Of a stretch of DNA of 64,000 bases, positions 9,925 through 21,900 are shown one piece after another. Origin of the DNA: Oscheius dolichura (lineage: Eukaryota; Nematoda; Chromadorea; Rhabditida; Rhabditidae); NCBI GenBank assembly GCA_932521035.1, contig OW051492.1, positions 9,300,001-9,364,000 of the forward strand, in the 5' to 3' direction. Within the stretch, counting starts at the first letter, position 1, and each line of letters begins with the position of its first letter. A model generated the notes under the pieces. The model was not told where the DNA came from, ran no database searches, and was given only the letters and a program-made list of their open reading frames with translations. Made by a program: the position numbers and the translations under genes.

Positions 9925-12900
9925 ATGTCCTACAACGACAATCAGGGTAGAGGCGGCAGAGGAGGGGAGTTTTCCAGCGGTCCACGGTGAGTATTTCGAC
10001 ACAATTGAAAGGGAAAAGTTTTTAGAGGAGGCGGCCGAGGACGGGGTGATTTCCGAGGACAGGGTGATTTCCGAGGACGGGGTGATTTCCGAGGACAGGG
10101 TGATTTCCGAGGACGGGGTGATTTCCGAGGACAGGGTGATTTCCGAGGACGGGGTGATTTCCGAGGACAGGGTGATTTCCGAGGACGGGGTGATTTCCGA
10201 GGACAGGGTGATTTCCGAGGACGGGGTGATTTCCGAGGAAGGGGTGATTTCCGAGGAAGAGGAAGTGGAGGATACAATCCAAATTATAACGATAACTGGA
10301 ACAATGGAGGAAATGACAGGGGCGGACAGAGAGGCGGCTATAACCAGGAACAGGGAGGATTCCGGGGCAATCGAGGATATCGGGGGGACAATAGGTAAGG
10401 ATTTGGGTTTAAATGTTGAAGGAACCCGATTTTCAGAGGAGGAAGAGGTGGTTATGGTGGATATAACCAGGAGAGAGGCGGCTACCGGGGAAACAACCGA
10501 GGCGACTATAGGGGAGGAGGATTCGGGTGAGCTTGTCCTTATCATATCATCATTTCTTATGCTTTGTAGAGGTGGAAGAGATTTTGGCTCGACTTCCGGT
10601 GTCGATCGCTATCAGGCCCCCGCTTCCGCTCCAATACGGCAGGAATGGAGCAGCGAGATATCGGCTGGTTTGTTTGCTATATTTTATGATGTGCTGGGCC
10701 GTTATCTTTGCTTATGAAACACTCTTCCTACACACATTAAATAATACGGGGCAAGATGATCAAGAACTGGTTCAAATTAGAAATAATGACCCAAAAACGG
10801 AGGGGATTAGTAGAGGGCGCAGGGGATTCATGGCCAGGGCACCGGACTGCTAACAGGATCTCCAATTTTTTGATCCGGCAAGCCAGGGAAAAGATTTGCA
10901 ACCTTTAAAATATCCTATAAGGTACCTGATTCCCCGTATTTTCATTTCCTAGAGTTCCGGCCTCGTGGGAGACTCATTTCGTCCCGAATTCCCAGTTTTA
11001 CCCGTCGTAAATCTGCTGCTTCCAATACAAACCGACATTAAAAATTCTGCCTGAGATTTAGGCCGGGAAAATTCTCAAAACTCCAGTGACCGTATCCACA
11101 AGAAGCTGGGGAGGCCTCCGCAGGCTGCCCAGGGACTCCCAAGTTGGAGAGCTCCCCGGGAAAAATTCTCGTGGATACGGCCGCAGGGGGTCGAGAAGTT
11201 CTTTTCCAACGGATAGGGTTACAGTAGTTTGCCTCCATTTTTTTTACCAATTCGGGATTCGCGAATAAAAACTCAACATTTTACCTAATTTTCAAGACAC
11301 CTCCGGGTTACTGTAACCCTATCCGCTGGAATATGGCAAATTTCGGTCGTGTACCGAATTTCTCTTTCAGAATCGTCTTCCTCTGTTGAGACGAGCGGAG
11401 TTCAGTCGACGTCTACATTGTCAGCGGCTTCTTCAACTCTTTCCCTAACCCCTGCCCCGACTCCTTCGTCTTCAGATCCTTCCTTTTCTGAAATCCATAT
11501 CCTAACAGAAGCTGCCAAACAGTTGAGCCTCCAGGTAGCATTCCTCTATTTTTAAACATTTTCTCTAGGAAACGGAAGCTCTAAATATCTCTGGAAAGCT
11601 GCTGGTTGATCCACCACTGGAGCGGGCAAATAGAGCCGACAAGGAGAAGGAAATTCTGACCACGAACTTCTTCCCCATCGAAGTTCAGCCAAAACTCGTC
11701 TATCACTATGATGTAAACCTGTCAATTCTGACAACGGATGAGAGGAAAATCAGCCTAGCCAAGTACATTTTTCACGACAATTTTACTGTAAAAATCCACT
11801 TTTCAGGGGGAATAAGATCCAGAAGAGTGAGATCTGTATGGCTGCGATTAAAATAGCTCTGGAGACTTACCGTATCCTGAGAGAAGGGGAGGCGGCGCTC
11901 TACGGCGGCGGGGCAAGGCTCTACAGTTCGGAGAGTCTCCTAGCCGCGTTGAGCGCGTTGAAGCCGCACTCCAGTGTGCTTACCGTCTCCATAGACGATC
12001 TGCCAGAAGAAATTAGGCGGAAGATTAGTGTGACGAATGCCACTAATATTGTCATGGAATTTGGAATGGAGAATCAGTTGAATATGGGGGACTTCGCCGA
12101 TCAGCACCGGAATCGAGACCTGGGCAATTTGAACAGGGATCATCAGAGCTTTTTCGATGTGCTGACTAATGAGCCGGCTTTGAGAAGGTGGGGAAATCTT
12201 TATAAAACAGAGGTGGCTTTAAAATATTCAGGTTTTGTGCTGATTACGAACAACAAAGTTAAAAATTAGAAAAAGCATTATAAACTGGATAAAAATGCGA
12301 ATTTTGGGCGCCGCCCGCTGTTTACAAGCGGCGAGCTACAGTAACCTATAAAACGTACAGCCCTTTTGAAAATGCAAATTTTAGAGGAGACTACGTGTCA
12401 TTCGGATGCGGTAGACTCTTCCCCAGAGATGGTCATACGTACAACCGTAGAAATGGACAGGTGATGAAGGACGGGATCAACAAGGGCATTGTATTCATCG
12501 AACCAACTGTCGATCGGATGGTTCCCGCTCTTGTCCTCGATTGTTAGTTTATCCTACTTTTTCTTATTTTATCTGAAATTACAGCAAAAGTCGGCCAATT
12601 CTATGTCAACCAGAATATCATCTGTACCATTTGCGAACTCCTGAATTGGAATCCCAACGACTTGAGGGCCTTCCCAATGGGCAATCAAATTTGGCATGAA
12701 GTCAATCAGTTTATTAGAGGTTTTTTTATCATTTTAAACTGAAAAATATAAGTCATTTAGGCATGAGATTCACTCTACTCGCCGGGCATCATGAGAGATC
12801 ATCCTTCACCGCTGCGGGGATCTCGGAAATTCCTATTGGTCAGCTCCAGGAAGACGATTTCAAGTAATCTTTAGACATTGTCAACTGGAAAACGCTTTAG

Positions 12901-15900
12901 AAATGGACGAGTTCCTGTCCTTCGAGCTGAGAGATTCGGAAATTTGGATGTCAGAAATGTGAGACTCGATTGGCCGGCGATTGTTGTTCGTGGGATGCAT
13001 GAAAAGAGGTAAGGGGTAAATATAGAGAGGTAAATAGGATCGACTAGATCTATATTTGGTCTATACCGATCTCTTAATCTAGAAAAGAGTCGGATTGTAA
13101 TCGTAGTAGCAAAATCCCGGTCCTAATTCAAGACAAACCAGTACTTCTTGCTTCAAAAAGCCGAAAAACTACCAAAAATTAAGAAAACGGCAGAAATCCA
13201 AATGAACTAGAGAGTTGGCGTCTTTTCTCTATAATTTTGGTTTCAAAAAAAGGCCAAACATGGGACCAGGCCGGCTTAGGACCCAGAATAGGGCTTTGAG
13301 GTCTTCTAGGTCTGAAATTTTCATCTTCAGGGTCTCAAAATGCTGAAAAACTTGACCCTGCTCCTCTTTTGAACTCATTTCCGCCATTTTGAGTCTCATA
13401 GCGCTTATTTTTCATTTTTTTTTCAGGATAGTAACTTCCCACTACCCTATGGAGCTTCTAATGGTCTCAGCAAACCAGCGAGTCCCACTGCACAAAATCG
13501 GAGAAAACGTAAAATCCACGGCTCTCCATCTATAAAACCCATTTCCAGCCTCCTAAAGCAGTCCACGTCCGAGATCGGTTCACCGCCATCCATAAAATGG
13601 TCGAGTACCTGGACCTGAGCTCCTCCTCCCGGTATCGGGATATTCTCCAAGCCTTCGGGGTCAAATTATCTTCAAAACCTCTAAAAATTGAAGCTATTCG
13701 TCGAAAAATGCCGGAAATCTATTCTTCCAAACTTTTCAAACCCTCGGCTGATACTGTAAGTTTTTTCATTTTATCTGATGAATGAATTTTCAGGCCGCAT
13801 TCAAAATTTTCGGCTACAAGGAGCCGGGAAAGGCGGATGACGTCGTCGTGGCTTATGACTGCCCCTTGAATATTATCCAGAACATGCAGAAGGCCCTCGA
13901 AAAGACCGCCAAGGAGAAGGGAATCCAGATTGCCCGATGGCATTCACTAGAAGTCTCTCCATTGGGAAATGACGCACGCTCCAAGTTGGAAGCAACCTTT
14001 GAACAGGTCGCCAAGTGGAAAAAGGAGAAGGAGGTCGGCAGAATGGTACTGATCATCTATGTGGACAGCGATAGGAATAGCCACGGTTAGTACTAGTTGT
14101 CGAATAGAAATCCCCCGTTTTAGGCTATTTGAAGCTCTTCGAACGGAGATATTTGACACTGAGCCAGCACTTGAGTCTAAAAGTGGCGGGTGAGCTGGCC
14201 CATCAGTATCAAACCAGGGAAAATGTCCTCCACAAGATGAACTGTAAACTGGGAGGGATTAACCACGGGGTTATACCTGATGATTACGCGTAAGTTTAAT
14301 ATTCGAACAGGGGAAAAGATACGGGGGTCGGGCTTACTGTAACCCGTGCAACTCGCAGTTGAAGTCTGTTATAGCTATTTTACAACACCAGAATTAGAGA
14401 TTTCGGGATCTTCTAACAAAAAATGATCCGGGGCTCCTCATTTTAGATGAGGAAATTGAAAATCAGGAACATTTGACTGCAAAATTCCTAAAAGATCCCG
14501 TAGACGTCATTTTTAGAGCTAAAATAGGTCAAAATCAAGAGTTTTATGTCAAATGGTCCCGCAGCGCTTGTATTACAACTTCTCAGAGCTTTTTCTAAAT
14601 TCTCAAATACGAATAAGAGACAGTATTTTAGGAAAAATGACTGGATTTCCAATGGAAAAAGCCTAATTGTTGGCTATGATGTATCCCATCCCACTGGAGA
14701 GATGCAGGAAGACCGGATTGACAAGAAGCCGCCAACACAGGCCAGCATTGTTGGGGTACTGTACCTCTTCGAGTAACAGTTAAAATCCTCGGTTTAGATG
14801 TCGTTCAACGGAGCGAAGAATGCCGAAACCTTCATCGGGGACTATCACTTCCAGTTGCCGAGGAAGGAAGAAGTCGGTGATCACATCCTCATGGATAGAA
14901 TTAAATGGATGTTGGGACTCTTCTACAAGAATAGAAAACGCCTACCTGAGAACATTTTCTTCCTTCGGGATGGAGTCTCCGAGGGACAGAATAATATGGT
15001 AGAACTTGTTTTGGACTCCATTTACTGGACTTTCAGGTTTTGAACAAGGAGTTCCCCGCGTTCCTAGATGGGATCGACGAGTTCAAAAACATGAAAGAAG
15101 AAGAGATTCCCAATATCCGAGAATGGCAGCCAAATTACGTGGTGGTAGTGATCTGTAAGAGGCACAACAAACGATTTGCGGTGGAAAGTGGCGGCAGCTT
15201 TCAAAATGCCCGTCCGGGTACGGTGGCAGACGACAAGGTTGTAGGGAAAGATAAGCCCAACTTCTACATGCTTCCTCATAAAGTTATCAAGGTAAGAAAA
15301 CGCTCTTTTTGGGAGAGAAACTACCGTAATCCCTCAAAAGGAGACTAGACCTTTAGAAGGTCTTCTAGCCGGATTAAATTCAACAGAACACGCGTTTTTT
15401 GGCTTCAGAATATTCAGAATTTTCTGCTGATTATGAATAACAAAGTTAAACATTAGAAAAATGCCAAAAAGTAGAAGAAAAATGCAAAGTTTTAAATTAA
15501 TTCAGCGATTTTCATCCGATGCGCGCCGCCCGCTGTTTACCAGCGTTTCTTGGCGCGCGGCTACAGTAACCCAGGGGATTGTTCTACTGTTCTTTTAAAA
15601 TTAATATACAGTATCTAAATGTTCAGGGAACTGGGAAATTCCTCTCCTACCAAGTGCTCAAATACGATCTGGACAAAGATGTCGAGAATAAGACCCAGGA
15701 CAAACTTCAAGCTTTCCTCTTCGCTCTCTCGTTCACCCATCAGGTTTAATTTATTCTATTTTTTATACTGTACGTATTCCAGATATTCGGTGGCTCAATT
15801 AGTCTCCCCGAGCCTATTTATCAAGCCGACGAGTGGGCAAAGCGGGGAAAGGATGTCTACAAAACCTATGAGTCAGTTTAAGGCTTTTTTCTTTGGAAAA

Positions 15901-16049
15901 TAGGGTTATTTAGGGAGATGTATGGACTCCCACGAGCGAAGAAATGGAACCAGAATATGTATAGCACTGCTCCGATTGACTATGAGCAGTTGACTAAACA
16001 TCTCTGTTACAAGGACACTTCACTACAGGAATGCCGCGTCAACGCCTAG
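9925..16049 (+). CDS. Argonaute with RG-rich N-terminal tail (CSR-1-like candidate)
   Basis: Twenty-one exons keep phase throughout and give about 1176 residues: 9925-9986, 10026-10394, 10437-10526, 10570-10667, 11371-11534, 11569-11762, 11807-12187, 12385-12542, 12585-12719, 12761-12863, 12901-13008, 13427-13508, 13549-13755, 13794-14085, 14124-14289, 14632-14755, 14798-14998, 15037-15291, 15627-15743, 15783-15871 and 15914-16049. Residues 1-205 are Arg/Gly/Tyr/Asn-rich (RGRGDF/RGQGDF repeats, then RGGY). After them come an N domain (about 210-450), PAZ (about 500-650), MID (about 690-870) and PIWI (870-1176). Slicer residues are visible: Asp in GYDVSHPTG (about 886), Asp in LRDGVSEGQ (about 969) and His in MLPHKV (about 1059). 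The FNGAKNAETFIGDYHFQ segment is of the worm-specific clade. An RG-rich tail plus a DDH site suggests a CSR-1-like small-RNA effector. Orthology is not proven. Confidence 0.93.
10036..10251 (+). repeat. 12-unit 18-base repeat encoding RG[R/Q]GDF in the Argonaute tail
   Basis: Twelve tandem 18-base units, CGAGGACGGGGTGATTTC and CGAGGACAGGGTGATTTC, alternate nearly perfectly for the first eleven, giving a 36-base higher-order unit. The last unit has AGG instead. In the Argonaute frame they read RGRGDF and RGQGDF. RG motifs of this kind in Argonautes are substrates for arginine methylation and Tudor binding. The units are so uniform that several frames are open on both strands, which creates misleading ORFs. 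Confidence 0.95.
12229..12346 (+). repeat. R1 dispersed repeat, copy in Argonaute intron 7
   Basis: It runs from TTTTGTGCTGATTACGAA through an AT-rich middle to GCCGCCCGCTGTTTAC and CTACAGTAACC. This copy is shorter than the others. Similar copies are at 15395-15572, 26939-27105, 36238-36412, 54632-54813 and, inverted, 58815-59005. Confidence 0.7.
15395..15572 (+). repeat. R1 dispersed repeat, copy in Argonaute intron 18
   Basis: Full-length R1 copy: TATTCAGAATTTTCTGCTGA, then ATGAATAACAAAGTTAAA, TCATCCGATGCGCGCCGCCC, GCTGTTTAC and CTACAGTAACCC. The right end contains short GCGC-rich inverted segments. Confidence 0.75.
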
Positions 16050-16187
16050 TCTTCTCCCTATCTTGCCTTTCTTTTCGATTTTTTCCGCTGGTTTTTCTTC
16101 TTAATTAATGAAGTATATTTCCTCTAGAGATTACTATATCATTTTATTATGGAAAAAAAACAAGCAGGGAGGTGAAATTCGCGTCTG

Positions 16188-17331
16188 ATGAGAAGGAACG
16201 CGGCAAAAGTAGGGCGCGCCGCTTTGAAAACCAATTTGCGTCGTTCAAATCCAGAAACTTGCTCCATTTTTCCATCGGATCAGCCCGTTTCACGCCGTTT
16301 TTCAGAAAACAGAATCCGTTTCTTTCCAATTTGATGAGGCGAAATGTGGCATAGTTGGAGACTTCATCCAGGAAGCGGCAAAGGGAAGGAAATCTGTAAA
16401 ATTCCAAACAAGCACACCAGGGAGTTCCATGCCCGCTGAGGAAGCCAATTTGAAGGAGATTTTCAAGGTTTGGTCTCAATTTTTCGAGCTGTTCAAGTAA
16501 ACGAAATTCAGAACTATAGAATTAACTCGAGTTATCCGGATTCCTTTGCCATAGATTTTGTGGACCTTCGCGGTTATGATGCCATCGACGTCAATACCGA
16601 TTTTGCTTATTTACTCCCCAAGAATAGTGTCTATTTTGGACATTTTATACCAAATGAAGCGAGAATTGGAGGATATGGTAGGCACAACAATGTAAGTGTG
16701 TCAATTTATTCAGAAAAACGCGAGCAGGACACTAAAACCTCCTGTAACCGCGCTCCATTCTAACAACCTCTCCACCGACTCCATCTTCCTCATTTTTCAG
16801 CTGTTTCTAGTTGTTTTCTTCTATTTTTCTACCTCTACAGTAATATTCACACTGTAAACATTCTGTAAATTAAGAAACAAACATGAAAAATGGTAATAAT
16901 AGCGATTTGGAGCGGTATTAGAATGGAGCATGGTTACGGAGCGCGCATACCGAAGTTTCTCACTTTCCGGACCGTTTCTCCTCCTATTTTTTTTGGTTTT
17001 TCAGAGACAGCTAGGCTATGACATTTGGATAAATAAAGAAGAGAACGATAAATGGCGTATGGTTACGATGAAGAGGGCACAAAGCTACCCATCAGTTCAT
17101 AATGACTACTCCTTGGAGTCGGCCACATCCAAAAGAGCTTTCCTCTCCATATTGCTGGCTTTCCTTCCAGCTATTTTTGAGGAGAATAACGGATATGGAA
17201 ATAGGAGGGAATTTAACTTTTCTGCAGTTGAAGAGGAATTCGAATTCGAAAAAGCGGGAACAGTAGAAGAAATAAAGGAAGAATTCAAGAGGGCTGTAGA
17301 CTTCCTTGAAGAGCTCTTGAAGAAGGAATAA
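16188..17331 (+). CDS. unknown protein, terminal exon form A
   Basis: Four exons keep frame: 16188-16208, 16306-16467, 16512-16691 and 17005-17331, giving about 229 residues. There is no signal peptide. The central part contains AIDFVDLRGYDAIDVNTDFA and a Gly/His/Asn-rich end of exon 3. The last exon has LGYDIWINKEENDKWRM followed by a hydrophobic helix and a strongly acidic coiled-coil-like C-terminus (VEEIKEEFKRAVDFLEELLK). I recognise no family. Exon 4 has a homologous copy at 17853-18165 that begins in the same phase, so the two may be alternative last exons. The tiny first exon (MRRNAAK) was chosen because it is the only nearby ATG that reaches exon 2 in frame with a GT donor. Confidence 0.6.
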
Positions 17332-17670
17332 GAGAAAAGAAGTGCTCCCATTTTGGAGAAGATTACTGTACTTTTTGCATGATTACTGTAGTAGATAAAT
17401 AAAGGATTCTGATCACGTTCTTCTTGGGTTTATCTAACGACTGGTACAAGGCGAATCTGCCCGGCCGGGAAGAGAGGGAACAGGAATACTTTATCGTAAT
17501 CTCCCATTTTTAAGACCAAATGTTTCCTTTTCACAGTTAATTATTAGTTTTTACGGTAAAATTCCTATTTTGGATTGCTCTAGATAGTGTTCCCTATAAG
17601 TATAGCTAAAGTATCTCCTCCTCTAGGAATTTGATTAGAGAGTACGACATGGTAAGCGGTCGCTCTTCTC

Positions 17671-17818
17671 GGCTCGGCCCCCGACAGTCCGATTCCCTAC
17701 CCCCGTAAAGCCTCGGCAAGACAAAGATATAAAGGCGTCGCCGTTTTGTGACAGTTTCGAATAATCCTGCTGCCGAGACGTTACGGGTGCAGGAAATCGA
17801 ACTGTCGAGGACCGAGCC
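17671..17818. mobile_element. M1 hairpin element, copy 2
   Basis: Arms begin GGCTCGGCCCCCGACAGTCC and end GTCGAGGACCGAGCC, with CCCGTAAAGCCTCGGCA facing TGCCGAGACGTTACGGG. It is more diverged than the other copies and lies between the two alternative terminal exons of the preceding gene. Confidence 0.75.
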
Positions 17819-17852
17819 GCCCTTCTCCTTCTGTTAATAATGCAATTTTCAG

Positions 17853-18165
17853 AGAACAAAATGGGGCGTATGGATCAACAAAATCGAGGGTGGAGAAGAG
17901 GAAAAGTGGCAATTCATTGAAATCGAAAGGATTGCTCCTCCTTCGGGACGTCCTGGAATGTCCTTCTCTTTGGAGACTCTCCCATCGAAGGCCGCGTTCA
18001 TTTCAAAGCTGGTGAACCTACTCGGCCGTATTTTTGACAGAAAGGTAAAATTTGGCTGCGTACTATGGAAAATTGGCGAAAATTGAAAGATTAGAAGAGC
18101 TGAAGGACGAATTCTGTCGATCTGTACAATTCATTGAGAAGTTTTTTAATCCGGCGAATAAATAA
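17853..18165 (+). CDS. homologous alternative (or duplicated) terminal exon, form B
   Basis: A TTTTCAG acceptor at 17852 opens a frame parallel to exon 4 of the gene at 16188: WGVWINKIEGGEEEKWQFI matches LGYDIWINKEENDKWRM, both are followed by a hydrophobic helix and both end in an EELKDEF/EEIKEEF helix. Both exons start in phase 0, so either could be joined to exon 3 (ending 16691). Near 18043-18110 the frame continues only through a second short intron whose acceptor I cannot fix (a weak AGAAGAG site would keep frame). The stop is 18163-18165. It is either an alternative C-terminus or a decaying duplicate. Confidence 0.45.
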
Positions 18166-18954
18166 TTTTATTGTAATGTGTATACTGTACTTTTGCTCCG
18201 AATATTCATATAAAATGATAATTTCTGATTTGAATTTGGTTTTTCTGTTGATAGGATGATAAGAGAGACCTTCAAGCTCGTCAATAACCGGGATATGGTG
18301 CGGAGGGATATATCTTATGCTTAGTTAATCTCTTGATATTATTTTTCTATAAAAACGGGAAGCCATAAGGAGTAACAAGAAAAGAACACAAAAAATTGGA
18401 AATTTTGGCTAGAACGACTAGAAAATTCAGAAAAATGGAAACAGAACAAGATTATGAAGAGAAAACTGGAGAAAACAAGGAAAATTAACAAAAGTTTAGG
18501 TCCAAATAAGGCACAGTAATGCCGAGGGAAGGAAAACAAATTGATAAATTCAAAAATTGGAATGGGAAGGCGGAAATAGACGAGATAGTCAATCAGATGA
18601 AGAGAGAAGGAGCAAAACAGCTGGACGAGCCATTTGGTGATAGGGAGATAGGGAAGGAGGGCATACGCTGAAAGAGATCGAATTTTTTTTGGGTCTGGGA
18701 CAAATAAAGGAAGGCATTTTGTACACGGCAGGCCAAAATATAAAAATATAAAGAATTACCGGACCTCTTGATCCTCTGCTCCAAGGAATACCGTACAAGG
18801 ACGTTGCTTTTAAGTTTCTATTTAAAAAACTCACTGATTTGAAAATATCAGTTAAATCTTCTCCCAAAACAGCTCCAATTCGGATCACTGGTATCCTCCT
18901 TCGTTTTAGGGAGCGAGCAGAGATTTTCAGGGCTTAGATCGGGATTTGTAGCTT
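18166..18954. other. intergenic region, convergent gene ends
   Basis: This lies between the 3' ends of a plus- and a minus-strand gene. It is AT-rich with no convincing exon and no M1 or R1 copy. Confidence 0.5.
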
Positions 18955-21900
18955 CTAAATATCACGGTTTAACTGGAATTTTCGACCTTTCTCACCTTCT
19001 ACCGCTTCTAGTTTTAATCGCTTACCGTAGTCATGTCGCTTCCTCGGTTTAAACGGCGGCGGGCCGTATTCCGGATAGTCTGGGGGTAGCTGATGGCGAG
19101 CGGGCGGTTGGGAAGGCTCCGGAATCGGGTCAGCTTCGGGCTTGGGAAGGATCACCGACGAGAAATAGGGACGAGCCATTTTGAGGAGCCGCTCGACTGA
19201 AAAGGAGGGATGTGAATGGGGAAATGGACGAAAAGTACTGACAAGGAGTTTCGGCAGGTTCTGGAGCTTGGGCAGCCGCTTCTCCCGGAGCAGGCGGTGG
19301 GGAAGACAACTCCGATGAGCTTTCCGGCTTCTGTGGAACAACTGGAGGTGGAGCAGCTGCCGTTTGGGTACCCTTAGCCTCCATAAGAGTTTTCTTCTCT
19401 TTTTTGACCTCCAATTTGGTTTCTTTGACCAGATGAGGCTCTGAATAGCTGGGCGTTCTTCTGCGACCGGACCGCACACAGGAGGGGGACCTGCGCCTCC
19501 CTGAAAACGCCGATTTTTTTTCCCTTTTTTGATATTGAAAAGCAACCTACTTCGTTTATCTTTTGAAGTACTGTCACGCCGGCGGGATGGCGACCTCCTC
19601 CTGGCAGAACGGGAGCGGGAACGGGAACGGGAGCGACTCCTCTTGGGGGTCCGACTTCTCTGGGGAGTCCTCCGGGGGCTTCTGCTTCGTCTTGGGCTGA
19701 CCTTAGCACGTCTTCGTCGACGAGAGGGGCTCCTTCTTGGGGTGCGACTTCTTTCCCTTGACCTTGATGGGGATCTTCTAGGTGTCCGAGTTCTGTGGCG
19801 GCTGGCAGCGCTGCTCCGGCTCCTGGACCTTCTGCGGTGGGGAGGAGAGAGTGCCGGAGTGACAGGGCGCTTCTTTACGGCTGGAGGAAGTTCTGGAAGA
19901 GAAAAACAATCAAAAAGAGGCTCTAAACCGATTTGGGACTCCAAAAAAGTCCTTACTTGGTAGAATAGGGCCGATTAGCGGCTTCTTGGCCGGCAGCCCC
20001 GTATGATCCGTTTCGTGACCATTCCTCCCATCCAAGGAGCCATTCGATCCTTCAAATTGCCACATTTTTCTCTGTAGGAAAAAAACTAACCAGACTCGAA
20101 TATATCCAACTTATTCAATATCGGCTCTTTGGCGTGGAGATGGAGGGTGACCTTCGTCTCGAGATGAGATTCTACCGGCGGGGAGACGTTCTTCCAGCCG
20201 TGGTTTACATATTTTTGAAAGCTTTCAGGAAGCTTGGACTCTGGAAAGGGATAGAGTCAATTTTTGGGGTATTTATGGGGCAAACCTAGTTTTATAGGAG
20301 ACGTCCAATGGGAAGAACTGACGGTGGATAGAGAGAGTTGGGAAGGAGGCCGCGGGGGAGGAGGACTGCGGCCATTTGTAGAATTCTCCTGGGTAAGAAG
20401 AGATCCCGGAGCTTTTTCAGGGCCTTGAGATGGATTTCCTTCTTCTAATGTCGCGTCGGGACCATTGCAATCTGCTGATACAGGAGTAGGATCAATTAAA
20501 CCACTGGGAGACGGCGTCCAGCGAGTAGGATCTTCATGGGAATCAGTATCAAGTCCATTTGAAGCTATACATTCGAAAGCAGCAGCCTCCTGTGCTTCTT
20601 CAGCTTCGGAAGAGTGAGAAGAGTCGTCGTGAGAGTCAGTATCACTTCCATTTGTAGCCTCAAATCCGGATGCATCCTCTTCCTGACAAGCCTCTTGAGC
20701 AGCTCTGCACCGACGAGAAATCTCCGCCTCGAGAGGGTCTTCATCATCCTCGTACTGTTCATAATGAGGGCTGTATACCAGCAAAGGGGTAGGAGGCCTT
20801 TTTGAGGGAACCGGGAGAGGGCTAGGAGTCCGGGGTTCGAGACTGACAGATCGACTCTCCGCTCGGCTGGTTGCCTGACTGTTAGTCCGGGTCAGCGACT
20901 CTCCTCGTTCTTTACAAACTAAAAATTACCCGTAGAAATGGGGGGAAATGTACCTGGAGCAGGAGGAGGCGGCAGTGACTTGTAGAAGAATGTGCCGTTC
21001 AGGATTCGGGGGTCAACTTGGCTGATGTCAGAAACGGGCTCGGCGGCAGGTTCGGGAACAGCGACGGGAGCTTGGCGGCTGTGGCTAACCGGGCCGTTGT
21101 GGCACTTTGAGGTCGACGGATGATTTGGTACCGGCAAATTGGGCATCGCCAGATTTAGGACGGAAACTGAAACAAAGTGGCATTATTTACAGGTCTATAA
21201 ACGGAAAAATTCAGCAAATTCTGGGTTAAAAATGGGAAATTTGAGCCAAAAAAAGGAACCCATTTTTTGCCCTCAAAACACAGCCCAGGGCAGTTTTCAC
21301 CCACTTTCGGATTATATAGTAAGATTTAAAGGTCTAGATACAGTCGAGAAATTCCAACAAGGGGGTTTATTTCCATTTTTGGACAGTTTAAGCCCAATTT
21401 CACGACTCAAAATTGAAATCCGGCCCGCGGAACCCAAAAACCAACCTTTCGCCTTCGTGAAATTCTTCGCGATATCCTTTGCCGTTATTCTCGGCTGTTT
21501 GGACTCTTCTAAACCGAATTTCCATTTTAAAATCTCCCTATTTTTATCGATTACCTGATGGTGAGGCGATTTCCTCCTCCTCGTCCCATAGGTTTACTTG
21601 AGGCGACGTCGGCTCCATATCCACCGGGCCGTCCCCCATTGGAACTATTGGATTGTTATAACAATAGGAGGGATCAATATGGGGGGCATAAATTGGACTC
21701 TGGTCGGGATCTTCCACATCTAGAATTTGTTAATTTACTTTTTGCACCATTTTAATTGAAAAAAGGTCGTCGCTAATACCAGTCATAGGGTTCAAATACG
21801 CGGCTTGAATCACAGGAGCGTTGGCGCCGAGAGGGGATGCAAATTATGGGAAATTTCATCAATTATACAATATTTAACACCTAGAGAGCTAAAAAATGCC

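Noticed and set aside
10036..10251. CRISPR-like regular array
   Set aside because: Units are contiguous without spacers, in a coding exon of a eukaryote.
9898..10545. Long minus-strand open frame (215 residues, ITPSSEITLSSE repeats)
   Set aside because: It is the antisense reading of the 18-base Argonaute tail repeat; the plus-strand chain has splice sites, phase and domain support.
9797..10717. 306-residue plus-strand frame with VISEDGVISEDR repeats
   Set aside because: Another frame through the same repeat; it ignores three introns that the Argonaute model needs.
18955..19944. Single 329-residue minus-strand open frame
   Set aside because: It reads through introns at 19501-19550 and 19197-19242; the spliced frame gives better protein and RS/Pro-rich sequence.
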